From W0P28-013 sp051878315 (GTDB lineage Bacteria; Bacteroidota; Bacteroidia; Bacteroidales; Paludibacteraceae), in NCBI GenBank assembly GCA_051878315.1, contig JBJEJW010000063.1, positions 1 to 64,000 of the forward strand: a stretch of 64,000 nucleotides of DNA, read 5' to 3'. Under the pieces are notes generated by a model. It saw only the letters and a list, made by a program, of their open reading frames with translations, was not told the DNA's origin and made no database searches. This document shows positions 16,133-25,505 of the stretch, piece by piece. Numbering within the stretch: the stretch's first letter is position 1; every line of letters starts with the position of its first letter. Made by a program: the position numbers and the translations under genes.

Positions 16133-18190
16133 ATGAAACACTTTAAGAGAACTCTTGTTACATCGGCGTTGCCATACGCCAACGGTCCCGTACACATCGG
16201 ACATTTGGCCGGCGTGTATGTACCGGCCGACATTTATGTGCGTTACCTGCGTTTGAAAGGCGAAGAGGTGCTGTTTGTCGGCGGTAGCGACGAACACGGT
16301 GTGCCGGTTACCATTCGTGCCAAAAAGGAAGGTGTTACGCCGCAAGATGTGGTGGACAGATACCATGCTTTGATAAAAAAATCGTTTGCGGAATTTGGCA
16401 TTTCGTTCGATGTCTATTCGCGCACCACATCGGCAACGCACCATAAAATGGCTTCCGATTTTTTCCGTACACTTTACGACAAAGGCGAATTTATCGAAAA
16501 AACATCGGAACAATACTACGACGAAGAGGCTCAACAGTTTTTGGCCGATCGCTACATTACGGGCGAATGTCCGCACTGCCACGCCGAAGGCGCCTATGGC
16601 GACCAATGCGAGAAATGTGGCACATCGCTTTCGCCACTCGATCTGATAAACCCGAAATCGGCCATCAGCGGAAGCAAACCTGTTTTGCGCGAAACAAAAC
16701 ATTGGTACTTGCCGCTCAACAAGCACGAAGCGTGGTTGCGCGAGTGGATTCTCGACGGGCACAAAGAGTGGCGTTCGAATGTGTACGGGCAGTGCAAAAG
16801 CTGGCTCGACCTCGGATTGCAACCGCGCGCCGTCAGTCGCGACCTTGATTGGGGCATACCCGTGCCGGTGGAAGGTGCCGACGGCAAAGTGCTTTACGTT
16901 TGGTTCGATGCACCGATTGGTTACATCAGCAATACAAAAGAGGTGTGCGATGCCCAACCCGACAAATTCGGTAATTGGGAAACATGGTGGAAAGATGACT
17001 CAACACGCCTTATTCACTTCATCGGCAAGGATAACATTGTGTTCCACTGCATCGTATTCCCGTCGATGCTCAAAGCCGAAGGCAGTTACATTCTGCCCGA
17101 TAATGTGCCGAGCAACGAGTTTTTGAATCTCGAGGGCGATAAAATCTCCACTTCGCGCAATTGGGCGGTGTGGCTCAACGAATATCTCGACGATTTCCCC
17201 GGCAAGCAAGATGTGTTGCGTTATGTGTTGACGGCCAACGCACCCGAAACCAAAGACAACGACTTTACGTGGAAAGATTTTCAGGCACGCAACAACAGCG
17301 AATTGGTGGCCATCTACGGCAATTTTGTCAATCGTGCATTGGTGCTGACGCAAAAATATTTCGACGGCAATGTGCCACCGCTTGGTCAACTTACCGATTA
17401 CGACAACGAAACGTTGCGCGAATTTGCCGACGTGAAAGCACGTTTGGAACAACTGCTTGATAACTTCAAATTCCGTGAGGCGCAAAAAGAGGCGATGAAT
17501 TTGGCACGCATCGGCAATAAATATTTAGCCGACACCGAGCCATGGAAGTTGGCAAAAACCGACATGGAACGCACAGCCACGATTTTACATATCGGGTTGC
17601 AGATAGCGGCGAATTTGGCTATTGCATTTGAACCGTTCCTGCCGTTTTCGTCCGACAAACTGCGCCGTATGCTGAATCTTGCCGATTTCAGTTGGGAACA
17701 ACTCGGTCGCATCGATCTGCTGAAAACGGGCGATCGACTTGGCGAAGGGCAACTTTTGTTCGAAAAGATAGAAGATGCCGCTATCGAAGCGCAACTGCAA
17801 AAATTGGCCGAAAGCAAGAAACAAAACCAACTGAACGCTTGGCAGCCGACAGCCGTCAAAGCCGACACCACCATCGACGAGTTCGACAAGACGGACATCC
17901 GCGTCGGCACGGTGTTGGAGTGTGCGCGCGTACCCAAAGCCGATAAATTGCTGCAATTCAAGATAGACGACGGCATGGGCGGTCGCACCATCGTGTCGGG
18001 CATTGCGCAGAGTTATCCCGAACCCGAAAAATTAGTCGGTATGCAGGTTTGTTTCATCGCCAACTTCCCGCCGCGCAAACTCAAAGGCGTCGAAAGTCAG
18101 GGTATGATACTCTCCGCCGTCGATGCCGACGGCAAATTGGTGCTCGTAACGCCCAGCCGCGCGGTGAAAAACGGTGCGAATGTAGGATAA
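16133..18190 (+). CDS. metG: Methionyl-tRNA synthetase
   Basis: A 685-residue class I aminoacyl-tRNA synthetase charging tRNA-Met and initiator tRNA. The HIGH motif occurs as HIGHLAGVY (residues ~22-30). A zinc-binding knuckle is CPHCHAEGAYGDQCEKCG. The KMSKS loop appears as DKISTSRNW, a normal Bacteroidota variant. The C-terminal ~110 residues form the EMAP/Trbp111-like tRNA-binding domain (DIRVGTVLECARVPKADKLL ... NFPPRKLKGVESQGM). The length fits the long dimeric MetG type. It has its own promoter. The next gene starts 16 bp after the stop but differs sharply in composition. Confidence 0.98.
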   Translation: MKHFKRTLVTSALPYANGPVHIGHLAGVYVPADIYVRYLRLKGEEVLFVGGSDEHGVPVTIRAKKEGVTPQDVVDRYHALIKKSFAEFGISFDVYSRTTSATHHKMASDFFRTLYDKGEFIEKTSEQYYDEEAQQFLADRYITGECPHCHAEGAYGDQCEKCGTSLSPLDLINPKSAISGSKPVLRETKHWYLPLNKHEAWLREWILDGHKEWRSNVYGQCKSWLDLGLQPRAVSRDLDWGIPVPVEGADGKVLYVWFDAPIGYISNTKEVCDAQPDKFGNWETWWKDDSTRLIHFIGKDNIVFHCIVFPSMLKAEGSYILPDNVPSNEFLNLEGDKISTSRNWAVWLNEYLDDFPGKQDVLRYVLTANAPETKDNDFTWKDFQARNNSELVAIYGNFVNRALVLTQKYFDGNVPPLGQLTDYDNETLREFADVKARLEQLLDNFKFREAQKEAMNLARIGNKYLADTEPWKLAKTDMERTATILHIGLQIAANLAIAFEPFLPFSSDKLRRMLNLADFSWEQLGRIDLLKTGDRLGEGQLLFEKIEDAAIEAQLQKLAESKKQNQLNAWQPTAVKADTTIDEFDKTDIRVGTVLECARVPKADKLLQFKIDDGMGGRTIVSGIAQSYPEPEKLVGMQVCFIANFPPRKLKGVESQGMILSAVDADGKLVLVTPSRAVKNGANVG

Positions 18191-18194
18191 GGAA

Positions 18195-18201
18195 AAGGAG
18201 G
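18195..18201 (+). promoter_or_regulatory. Strong Shine-Dalgarno site, unusual for this genome
   Basis: AAGGAGG lies five bases before the ATG of the DUF5655 gene. Neighbouring genes start without such a site, as is normal in Bacteroidota, so this one supports a foreign origin for the gene and fixes its start. Confidence 0.7.
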
Positions 18202-18206
18202 ACTAT

Positions 18207-19097
18207 ATGGCAGAATTAAAATTATTTAGACTCAACGGGAAAGTAGAAGAATTAAAGTCCCAAAACGTAACGATTGAAAAAGAATTGCAAAATACTATCG
18301 AAAAAAATATGCAAGAATTTTTCGGTGTTCGTTTTCTTGCTTCTGAATACAGAATAGACAATGGCAGAATGGATTCTATCGGAATTGATGAAAACAACTG
18401 TCCTGTTATATTCGAATATAAGCGGTTTTCAAGCGAAAACGTAATAAATCAAGGTTTGTTTTACCTAAATTGGCTTCTTGAGCATAAGGCAAATTTTAAG
18501 TTATTAGTATTAGAAACTTACGGAAAGGAAGTGGCAAATAATATCGAATGGACGATGCCGAGAGTTATTTGCATTGCAAGCGATTTTAATAAATACGACG
18601 AAGAAGCCATCAAACAAATAAAACGCAATGTTTCTCTTATACGGTATAAGCAATACAGCACTGATTTACTTTTGTTTGAATTGCTGAATACTAATACAGT
18701 CGCTCCCATTGAAAACGAACCAATCGAACATAAATCACAACACAATAACGAAAAAACTTTTACGGAACAATATAAAAATGCCCCACAAAAATTTAAAGAT
18801 TTGTATGACGAATTGTCGGACTATGCTTTGAGTTTGGGTGACGATGTATCGCAAAGCACTTTAAAATTATATTCGGCGTTCAAAAAAATCAAAAACTTCT
18901 GCACAATGGAGGTTTATCAGGCGAAAATGCTATTAAATTTTAGATTGAATCCGGACGATTATCAGTTATCTGACTCCTTGAGAGATGTACGGAATATCGG
19001 ACATTGGGGGTGCGGTGATTTGCAATTGATAATGAGAGATCGTTCAGAAATAGAAAAGGCCAAAGAACTCATTTTGAAGGCATATGAAAATAATTAA
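18207..19097 (+). CDS. PDDEXK-like nuclease-fold protein with C-terminal DUF5655 domain
   Basis: A 296-residue protein. The N-terminal half (~1-150) resembles DUF91/NucS-like restriction-endonuclease folds: GRMDSIGIDENNCPVIFEYK gives the D-(x)n-E-x-K catalytic arrangement, preceded by a conserved E. A linker of ~40 polar residues leads to a C-terminal DUF5655 domain (SDYALSLGDDVSQSTLKLYS ... FCTMEVYQAKMLLNFRLN). The biological role of the family is not established; DNA repair or defence is possible. The gene is clearly more AT-rich than metG before it and has a strong Shine-Dalgarno, which suggests horizontal transfer, perhaps from a Firmicute. It sits 16 bp after metG and 8 bp before pspC. 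Confidence 0.75.
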   Translation: MAELKLFRLNGKVEELKSQNVTIEKELQNTIEKNMQEFFGVRFLASEYRIDNGRMDSIGIDENNCPVIFEYKRFSSENVINQGLFYLNWLLEHKANFKLLVLETYGKEVANNIEWTMPRVICIASDFNKYDEEAIKQIKRNVSLIRYKQYSTDLLLFELLNTNTVAPIENEPIEHKSQHNNEKTFTEQYKNAPQKFKDLYDELSDYALSLGDDVSQSTLKLYSAFKKIKNFCTMEVYQAKMLLNFRLNPDDYQLSDSLRDVRNIGHWGCGDLQLIMRDRSEIEKAKELILKAYENN

Positions 19098-19105
19098 TTA
19101 AAATT

Positions 19106-19300
19106 ATGGACAAAAAACTGACTAAATCGAACAACAAAATGTTTGCCGGCTGTTGCGCCGGCATTGCCGAATATTTCGGCTGGGATGTAACTATCGTGCG
19201 CATTGTGTATGCATTTCTGACCATTTTTTCGGCCGGATTTCCGGGATTGCTGCTGTACATCGTAATGAGTATCGTGATGCCACCGGCCGAATATCGTTAA
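19106..19300 (+). CDS. PspC-domain membrane protein
   Basis: A 64-residue protein made almost wholly of one PspC domain. It has the N-terminal pattern KMFAGCCAGIAEYFGWDVT followed by two hydrophobic segments (VRIVYAFLTIFSAG and LLLYIVMSIVMPP), which matches the family closely. Single-domain PspC proteins are common in Bacteroidales and act in envelope-stress responses or as small membrane factors; which applies here cannot be told. It begins 8 bp after the DUF5655 gene. Confidence 0.85.
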   Translation: MDKKLTKSNNKMFAGCCAGIAEYFGWDVTIVRIVYAFLTIFSAGFPGLLLYIVMSIVMPPAEYR

Positions 19301-19365
19301 ACGCGAATATGCATATGTATAACACTATTAATCCCTATTCGTATAACCTTAAATAATTGATAATC

Positions 19366-21210
19366 ATGAGAAAAACGCTAATTTGCGGCCTATCGCTCTG
19401 TTTGACGTTGACGGCCGTTGCAAAAAATGTTCAGTTGGCCGACCGCGTCGAACCGATAGCGTGGTGGGCCGGTATGGCGCACACCGAATTGCAACTGATG
19501 TTGCATGGTACGGACGTGGCGGCGTGCAGTGTGGCGTTTGCCGACGAGGCATTGCCTATCGTACGGGTCGAAAAAACAGACAATCCCAACTATCTGTTTG
19601 TGTATGTCGATACCAAAAATGCACAACCCGGTGTGTATCAACTTGTTTTGACGAACGGCAAAAAACGTCAAAAAATCGATTATCTGCTGCAGCAACGTGT
19701 CGCCGGTTCGGCCGAACGCAGTAGTTTCGGTCCGCAGGATGCGGTCTATCTGCTCATGCCCGACCGTTTTGCCAACGGCGATCCGTCGAATGACAATGTG
19801 GCCGGTTATCGTCAGGGCGTGGTGCGTGGCGATTGGCATCAACGTCAAGGCGGTGATATTCAGGGAATTATCGACCATCTCGACCATATAGCCGATTTGG
19901 GCGCAACAGCATTATGGACTACGCCGCTGTTCGACGACAACGACACGCGCTATTCGTATCATCATTACGCTTGCACCGATTATTATAAGATTGATCCGCG
20001 TTTCGGCGTGAACGACGACTACAAACGGCTGGCCGATTCGTGTCATGCACACGGCCTGAAACTGATTATGGATGTTGTTCCGAACCATTGTGGCATAGAA
20101 CATTGGTGGTTGCACGACCTTCCGGCTCACGATTGGTTCCATCAGTGGCCGGAGTTTACGCGCACTAATCATAATGTGTCTATTTGGACGAATCCCGATT
20201 TGAGCGAATACGATATAACGCTGCTCGAAAAAGGGTGGTTCGATAACAATATGCCCGATTACAATTTGGCTAATCCGTTGGTTTTCGACTATTTGCGTCA
20301 GGCTTATACCTATTGGATTGAGTTTGCCGGTATCGACGGTTTACGCATTGATACTTATCCGTACAACGACATTTGGGACGCCGCACGGCTGATGCGCGCA
20401 TTCAATGCCGAATACCCGAATCTGACAATCGTAGGCGAATGTTGGGTGAAGAGTCCGTCGCAAAACGCTTTCTTCCAAATGGGAGCGAAAAATAAAAACG
20501 GTTTCGACAGCGGTTTGCAAAGTGTTATGGATTTCACGTTGCGCGATATTTTCGATTGGTCGTTCAAAGAAGATGAAGGCTGGGACAAAGGCACGTTGCG
20601 TTATTACAACCACTTTGCGCAAGATTTTGTCTATCCCGATGTCAATTTCGTGATGAATATGCTCGATAATCACGATATGGACCGTTACGCCGAACTGATG
20701 CATCGCGACGCACGCTTGGTAAAAATGGGATTTGCCGTCATTTCGACCATTCGCGGGTATCCGCAGTTCTTCTATGGCGACGAGGTGATGATGCACAGCG
20801 AACTTGGTAGTTACGAAGGCTCGCGACATACGTTCCCCGGTGGTTGGAGCGACGATGAACACAACGCATTCGACCCTGCGCAACGCACCGCCGAAGAAAA
20901 TGATATCTACAACTATTTGCGTAATTTGTTGCACTTTCGCAAGGGTTGTACCGCATTGCACACGGGTAAAATGCGTCAGTTCCTGCCCAACGACGGTATC
21001 TATGTCTATTTTCGCTACGATGTCGACGCTACGGTGATGGTCGTGATGAATAATCGTAACGAAGAACGCAACGTGGATTTGCACCGTTACAACGAATTCG
21101 ATGTCATCGGTAAAAAGGCGGTCGATGTGCCTACGCAGACCACTTTTGTGTTAGGCGAAACATTGATTGTGCCTGCCAAAACGGTGCTGGTATTGAATAT
21201 CCAAAAATGA
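19366..21210 (+). CDS. Periplasmic neopullulanase / cyclomaltodextrinase (GH13, SusA-like)
   Basis: A 614-residue secreted alpha-glucan hydrolase, started at MRKTLICGLSLCLTL rather than two codons upstream because this gives a clean signal peptide (cleavage near AVAKN). An N-terminal cyclomaltodextrinase-type domain (~20-110) precedes a GH13 barrel. The conserved GH13 regions are DVVPNHCG, GLRIDTYPY (nucleophile Asp ~329), GECWVKS (acid Glu ~358) and DNHDMDR (Asp ~437). Size and layout match Bacteroides SusA, which breaks maltooligosaccharides to glucose in the periplasm. A lipoprotein amylase gene follows after 29 bp. No SusC/SusD pair is nearby. Confidence 0.92.
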   Translation: MRKTLICGLSLCLTLTAVAKNVQLADRVEPIAWWAGMAHTELQLMLHGTDVAACSVAFADEALPIVRVEKTDNPNYLFVYVDTKNAQPGVYQLVLTNGKKRQKIDYLLQQRVAGSAERSSFGPQDAVYLLMPDRFANGDPSNDNVAGYRQGVVRGDWHQRQGGDIQGIIDHLDHIADLGATALWTTPLFDDNDTRYSYHHYACTDYYKIDPRFGVNDDYKRLADSCHAHGLKLIMDVVPNHCGIEHWWLHDLPAHDWFHQWPEFTRTNHNVSIWTNPDLSEYDITLLEKGWFDNNMPDYNLANPLVFDYLRQAYTYWIEFAGIDGLRIDTYPYNDIWDAARLMRAFNAEYPNLTIVGECWVKSPSQNAFFQMGAKNKNGFDSGLQSVMDFTLRDIFDWSFKEDEGWDKGTLRYYNHFAQDFVYPDVNFVMNMLDNHDMDRYAELMHRDARLVKMGFAVISTIRGYPQFFYGDEVMMHSELGSYEGSRHTFPGGWSDDEHNAFDPAQRTAEENDIYNYLRNLLHFRKGCTALHTGKMRQFLPNDGIYVYFRYDVDATVMVVMNNRNEERNVDLHRYNEFDVIGKKAVDVPTQTTFVLGETLIVPAKTVLVLNIQK

Positions 21211-21239
21211 ATTTCTAATCCGTAAAAAAACAATAAATC

Positions 21240-23612
21240 ATGAAAAAAGTTCTGTTCTTTTCGCTTGCTGCCGTAATGCTGCTTTCGTGCAGTCGTTCGT
21301 TGCGTCTGCCTGCCGACTCGGGTGTTTGTGTCGGGCTGAATACGCTGCTGACCATCAACGACGGCGACAATCTGGTGCATACATCCGATTTCGTGATGGA
21401 TGTTGCACGCATCGATTCGGTAACTTGTAGCGATGCCGCCGTAACGTGCGTTTTGTCGGACGACAAATCGACAGTTAACTTGTTTGCCGACAAACCGATG
21501 TACACGTTTGCCAATGTATGTTTGTGGGTCGATGGTGTACCCTATTCGGTGCCGGCGCGCAAAAGCGACAAAATCGATTATCGGTTCACATGGAATCCGC
21601 AAGGAGCACATCCGCAGCGCGTGCAGATAGCCGGACAAATGAACAACTGGGTGCCGGCCATGACGCCCGACATGCAACTCAATGCCGATGGACTATATGA
21701 AGTAACGTTACACCTGAGTCCGGGAACGTATCTCTATCAAATAAATGTGGATGGCGATCAAAATCACGATGCCAACAATCCTGCTAAAGTCGATAACGGT
21801 TTCGGCAAATTCAATTCTATCATGCAGGTCGATGGCAACGAGGCTAAATTCCCGGTGTTGGCTACCGACACTTTTTCGGCACACGCTGTGCGCTTGTCCT
21901 ATCGCAATAGCGTGGAACGCGTGTATGCTTATTGGCAAAACTATCTGTTGCCCGCCAACTTTGTCGAATTGTCGGATGGGGCGGTAGCGGTGCAAATTCC
22001 TTGCGAAGCCTCGCGTGTGGAACGTTCGTATCTGCGCGTATGGGCGGCCAATGAGTTTGGTGTGAGCAACGACATTTTGGTGCCGTTGGAATATGGAGAA
22101 GTATTGACCGATATGGATTTGTTGACACGCCACGACAAACAGGCACTCATCATCTATTTCATGCTGGTCGACCGTTTCAAAAATGGCGATACGTCCAACG
22201 ATCACCCGATGAACCGTCCCGATGTGAATCCGAAAGCCGACTATCAGGGCGGCGATTTGGCCGGTGTCAAACAAAAAATAGACGATGGCTACTTTAATCG
22301 TTTGGGTGTCAATACATTGTGGATTTCGCCGCTCAATCAGAATCCGCTTGAACCTTACGGTTACAATGCGGTCGGGAAAACGAAGTTCGCCGGTTATCAT
22401 GGGTATTGGCCGGTGTCGTCGTCGCAGGTCGATTTTCGGTTTGGTACCAACGACGAGTTGAAAACGCTGGTTGCCGATGCACACGATCACGATATCAACA
22501 TTTTGCTCGACTATGTGGCCAATCATGTACACCAAGATCATCCGTTGTACAAGGAACATCCCGAATTTGCTACATCGCTCTATCTGCCCGACGGACGTAA
22601 AAACATTGCGCTTTGGGACGAACAACGCCTCACCACTTGGTTCGACGACTTTATGCCGTCGCTCGATTACGGCAATCCGGCTGTGGTTGATATGATGGTC
22701 GATTCGGCTGTCTATTGGATGGACGAATTCGGCATCGACGGATTCCGTCACGACGCTTGCAAACATGTCAACGAGGAGTATTGGCGCGAACTGACCCATC
22801 GCTTGAAACAGCACAATCCGCAAGGCACATTCTACCAAATCGGCGAGTCGTACGGTAGCCCCGAATTGATGGCAAGTTATGTGAATAGCGGCATGCTCGA
22901 CGGTCAATTCGACTTCAACGTCTTCGATGAGGCCACATCGGCTTTCAACGGTTACAGCGGCGGCACGTTTACACGATTGGATAATATTTTGCGCAGCAGT
23001 CTGAAGGTGTATGGCGCACACAATCTGATGGGTTACATCAGCGGCAACCACGACAAACCGCGCTTTATGGCCATGGCTTCGGGCGACCTCAAAGTGGGCG
23101 AAGATGCCAAAGCGTCCGCTTGGACGCGTGAACTCGGCATTACCGACAGTGTCGCCTACGACAAACTTGCGCTCTTCCACGCATTCAACCTGACGATTCC
23201 GGGCGTCCCCGTCATCTACTATGGCGATGAGATTGGCATGACCGGTGCCAACGACCCCGATTGTCGTCGTATGATGCGATTCGACGATTGGAACAACCGC
23301 GAAGAACAACTATTCGCCACAGTGAGCCGACTCAATAAATTGCGTCTGCATGTGCCGGCATTGGTGTTTGGCGATTTCCGAACCATCGCTGTTACCGACA
23401 CGACATGGATTTATGCACGCAAATATTTTGGGCAAACCGCCATCGTGCTGCTCAACAACTCGCCGCGCGAGCAACAGTTCTCGTTGGCTACCGACGAGTT
23501 CGGAGGTAAAGAGATGGATGCCGCATTTGCCCACGGTTACGAAGTGTCGGGCGGGAAACTCCGTATATCGTTGCCGCCATACGCTTTCGAGGTGCTTTGG
23601 TGTGCCGAATAA
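21240..23612 (+). CDS. Lipoprotein alpha-amylase with glycogen-binding-like domain (GH13)
   Basis: A 790-residue lipoprotein: the signal peptide ends in LLSCSRSL, a lipobox with Cys at ~17. Residues ~115-195 resemble a CBM48/AMPK glycogen-binding fold (VQIAGQMNNWVPAMTP ... GTYLYQINVDG). The catalytic GH13 barrel starts near residue 300 (YFMLVDRFKNGD). Its conserved regions are LLDYVANHVHQ, GIDGFRHDACKH (nucleophile Asp ~505), IGESYGS (Glu ~536) and SGNHDKPR (Asp ~604), so it should be active. The Arg/Ser-rich +2/+3 residues do not settle which membrane leaflet holds it. Probably cotranscribed with the neopullulanase; a strong terminator follows. Together they degrade starch or glycogen outside the cytoplasm. 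Confidence 0.92.
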   Translation: MKKVLFFSLAAVMLLSCSRSLRLPADSGVCVGLNTLLTINDGDNLVHTSDFVMDVARIDSVTCSDAAVTCVLSDDKSTVNLFADKPMYTFANVCLWVDGVPYSVPARKSDKIDYRFTWNPQGAHPQRVQIAGQMNNWVPAMTPDMQLNADGLYEVTLHLSPGTYLYQINVDGDQNHDANNPAKVDNGFGKFNSIMQVDGNEAKFPVLATDTFSAHAVRLSYRNSVERVYAYWQNYLLPANFVELSDGAVAVQIPCEASRVERSYLRVWAANEFGVSNDILVPLEYGEVLTDMDLLTRHDKQALIIYFMLVDRFKNGDTSNDHPMNRPDVNPKADYQGGDLAGVKQKIDDGYFNRLGVNTLWISPLNQNPLEPYGYNAVGKTKFAGYHGYWPVSSSQVDFRFGTNDELKTLVADAHDHDINILLDYVANHVHQDHPLYKEHPEFATSLYLPDGRKNIALWDEQRLTTWFDDFMPSLDYGNPAVVDMMVDSAVYWMDEFGIDGFRHDACKHVNEEYWRELTHRLKQHNPQGTFYQIGESYGSPELMASYVNSGMLDGQFDFNVFDEATSAFNGYSGGTFTRLDNILRSSLKVYGAHNLMGYISGNHDKPRFMAMASGDLKVGEDAKASAWTRELGITDSVAYDKLALFHAFNLTIPGVPVIYYGDEIGMTGANDPDCRRMMRFDDWNNREEQLFATVSRLNKLRLHVPALVFGDFRTIAVTDTTWIYARKYFGQTAIVLLNNSPREQQFSLATDEFGGKEMDAAFAHGYEVSGGKLRISLPPYAFEVLWCAE

Positions 23613-23634
23613 TCTCGTCCGGTGGCATAAATTG

Positions 23635-23675
23635 AACTTGCGAAGAAATGCACGCGTTTCTTCGCAAGTTTTTTG
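23635..23675 (+). terminator. Strong terminator after the amylase gene
   Basis: A perfect 14-bp stem (23635-23648 with 23657-23670) and 8-nt loop is followed by a T-run, 22 bp after the stop codon. Confidence 0.92.
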
Positions 23676-23815
23676 TGTACCAAGCGACAAAATCGCTCCT
23701 CGAAAATGACAATAAAAGTGGCTTGTAGCGCGTGTTTTTATCAAAAAATGCTGTAAAACATAATTTTTTCTGCAAAATGATGCCCAACTTTGGTCGATTT
23801 CTCGTATTTATTTTG

Positions 23816-23823
23816 TACTTTTG
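23816..23823 (+). promoter_or_regulatory. -7 element for the glycogen synthase operon
   Basis: TACTTTTG lies 26 bp upstream of the glycogen synthase ATG. A TTTG at 23789-23792 could be the -33 but with a long 23-bp spacer. Its place just after the terminator marks a second transcription unit. Confidence 0.6.
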
Positions 23824-23849
23824 CGTCCGCAAATTGTAACCATGTACCA

Positions 23850-25475
23850 ATGAAACATCTGACACCCGATTATATTTTCGAAGCAAGTTGGGAGGTGTGC
23901 AACAAAGTCGGTGGCATTTACACTGTCCTTTCGACGCGTGCGCGCACCCTTCAGGCCAAATTGGGCGACCGTCTTTTCTTTATCGGTCCCGACATTTGGC
24001 AAGAACACGAATCGCCCGATTTTATCGATACTGACGATTGTAATGCGTGGGTCGATTATGCGCAGCAGCACGATGGCTTGTCGGTGCGCGTAGGCCGTTG
24101 GAACGTATGTGGTCGTCCGTTAGTTATTTTGGTCGATTTCAAACCGTTTCTGACCGAAAAAAACAAAATCTACGGCGACTATTGGCAATGGTTTGGTGTC
24201 GATTCCATCCAAGCCTATGGCGACTACGACGATTCGTCGATGTTTGGCTACGCTGCAGGTAAGGTGGTCGAAAGTTTTGTGCGTTTCCACAAAATCGGCA
24301 GTAAAAAAATCGTTGCGCACTTCAACGAATGGATGACGGCATTTGGCGGTTTGTACATCAAACACTTCATGCCGAACGTAGCCACGGTGTTTACCACGCA
24401 TGCCACCTCGATAGGTCGCTCCATTGCCGGTAACCACAAGCCGTTGTACGACTACCTTACCGAATACGACGGCGACAGTATGGCGCGCGATTTGAATATG
24501 GTGGCCAAACATTCGGTCGAAAAAACGGCGGCACATTGGGCTGATTGTTTCACTACGGTGAGCGACATCACAGGTCGCGAATGTGCGCAACTGCTCGACA
24601 AACCGGCCGACATTATCACACCGAACGGTTTCGAGGACGATTTTGTACCGAAAGGCGTTATGTTTGAGGCTGCTCGCAAAAATGCCCGCGAAAAACTGCG
24701 CACCGTGGCCGAAGCATTGCTCGGCTACAAACTGAACGATAATGTGATGTTTGTTTCGACATCGGGACGTTACGAATACAAAAACAAAGGCCTCGACGTA
24801 TTTATCGAATCGCTGAAATTGCTGTCGCAACGGCCGCTCTCGCGCGAAGTGGTGGCTTTTGTGCTGGTGCCGGCGTGGTCGAACGGCGCACGTGCCGACT
24901 TGCGCGACAAACTGAAACGGCGCACACAACAGCCGCTCGACAATCCGTTTGTAACGCACAATCTCGTTGAACCGTGGAACGATCGCATTCTCAACGCCAT
25001 CCATTGGTTCCACCTCACCAACCGCAAGGAAGAACCTGTCAAAGTGATATTTGTGCCAACCTATTTGAATGGCACCGACGGCATTTTCAACACCGCTTAT
25101 TATAGTCTGTTGGTCGGTTTCGACCTGACGGCCTATCCATCGTACTACGAGCCGTGGGGTTACACGCCACTCGAGAGTGTGGCGTTCGGCATTCCGACCA
25201 TCACCACCGATTTGTCCGGTTTCGGACAGTGGGCATCGCCCATGTCGGTCGATGTTGCCGATGGCGTGGGTGTGGTGCATCGCTCCGACTACAATTATCA
25301 CGAAGTGGTAGCCGCCGTTGCCGGTATGATGGCCGAGTATGCCAATCTGTCGGCCGTGGCGCAGAACAAAATACGCGCCAAAGCGTTGGCCTTGTCGCAA
25401 AAGGCACTGTGGAAATCGTTCATCGAATACTATTACAAAGCCTACGACATAGCACTGAAAAAAGTAGAAAAATAA
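23850..25475 (+). CDS. Glycogen synthase, GT3 (eukaryote-like) type
   Basis: A 541-residue cytoplasmic glycosyltransferase. The start MKHLTPDYIFEASWEVCNKV is chosen because the frame's 20 earlier codons overlap the promoter. The N-terminal EASWEVCNKVGGIYTVLST matches the UDP-glucose-dependent glycogen synthases of the GT3 family rather than bacterial GlgA (KxGGL). The C-terminal donor site reads YYEPWGYTPLESVAFGIPT, with the conserved E-x7-E pair. The family elongates alpha-1,4-glucan chains using UDP-glucose. The phosphorylase gene follows after 30 bp. No branching enzyme (GlgB) gene is in the window, so branching must be encoded elsewhere. Confidence 0.92.
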   Translation: MKHLTPDYIFEASWEVCNKVGGIYTVLSTRARTLQAKLGDRLFFIGPDIWQEHESPDFIDTDDCNAWVDYAQQHDGLSVRVGRWNVCGRPLVILVDFKPFLTEKNKIYGDYWQWFGVDSIQAYGDYDDSSMFGYAAGKVVESFVRFHKIGSKKIVAHFNEWMTAFGGLYIKHFMPNVATVFTTHATSIGRSIAGNHKPLYDYLTEYDGDSMARDLNMVAKHSVEKTAAHWADCFTTVSDITGRECAQLLDKPADIITPNGFEDDFVPKGVMFEAARKNAREKLRTVAEALLGYKLNDNVMFVSTSGRYEYKNKGLDVFIESLKLLSQRPLSREVVAFVLVPAWSNGARADLRDKLKRRTQQPLDNPFVTHNLVEPWNDRILNAIHWFHLTNRKEEPVKVIFVPTYLNGTDGIFNTAYYSLLVGFDLTAYPSYYEPWGYTPLESVAFGIPTITTDLSGFGQWASPMSVDVADGVGVVHRSDYNYHEVVAAVAGMMAEYANLSAVAQNKIRAKALALSQKALWKSFIEYYYKAYDIALKKVEK

Positions 25476-25505
25476 TTAAAACTCAAACCCCTAATAAAAA
25501 AAATT

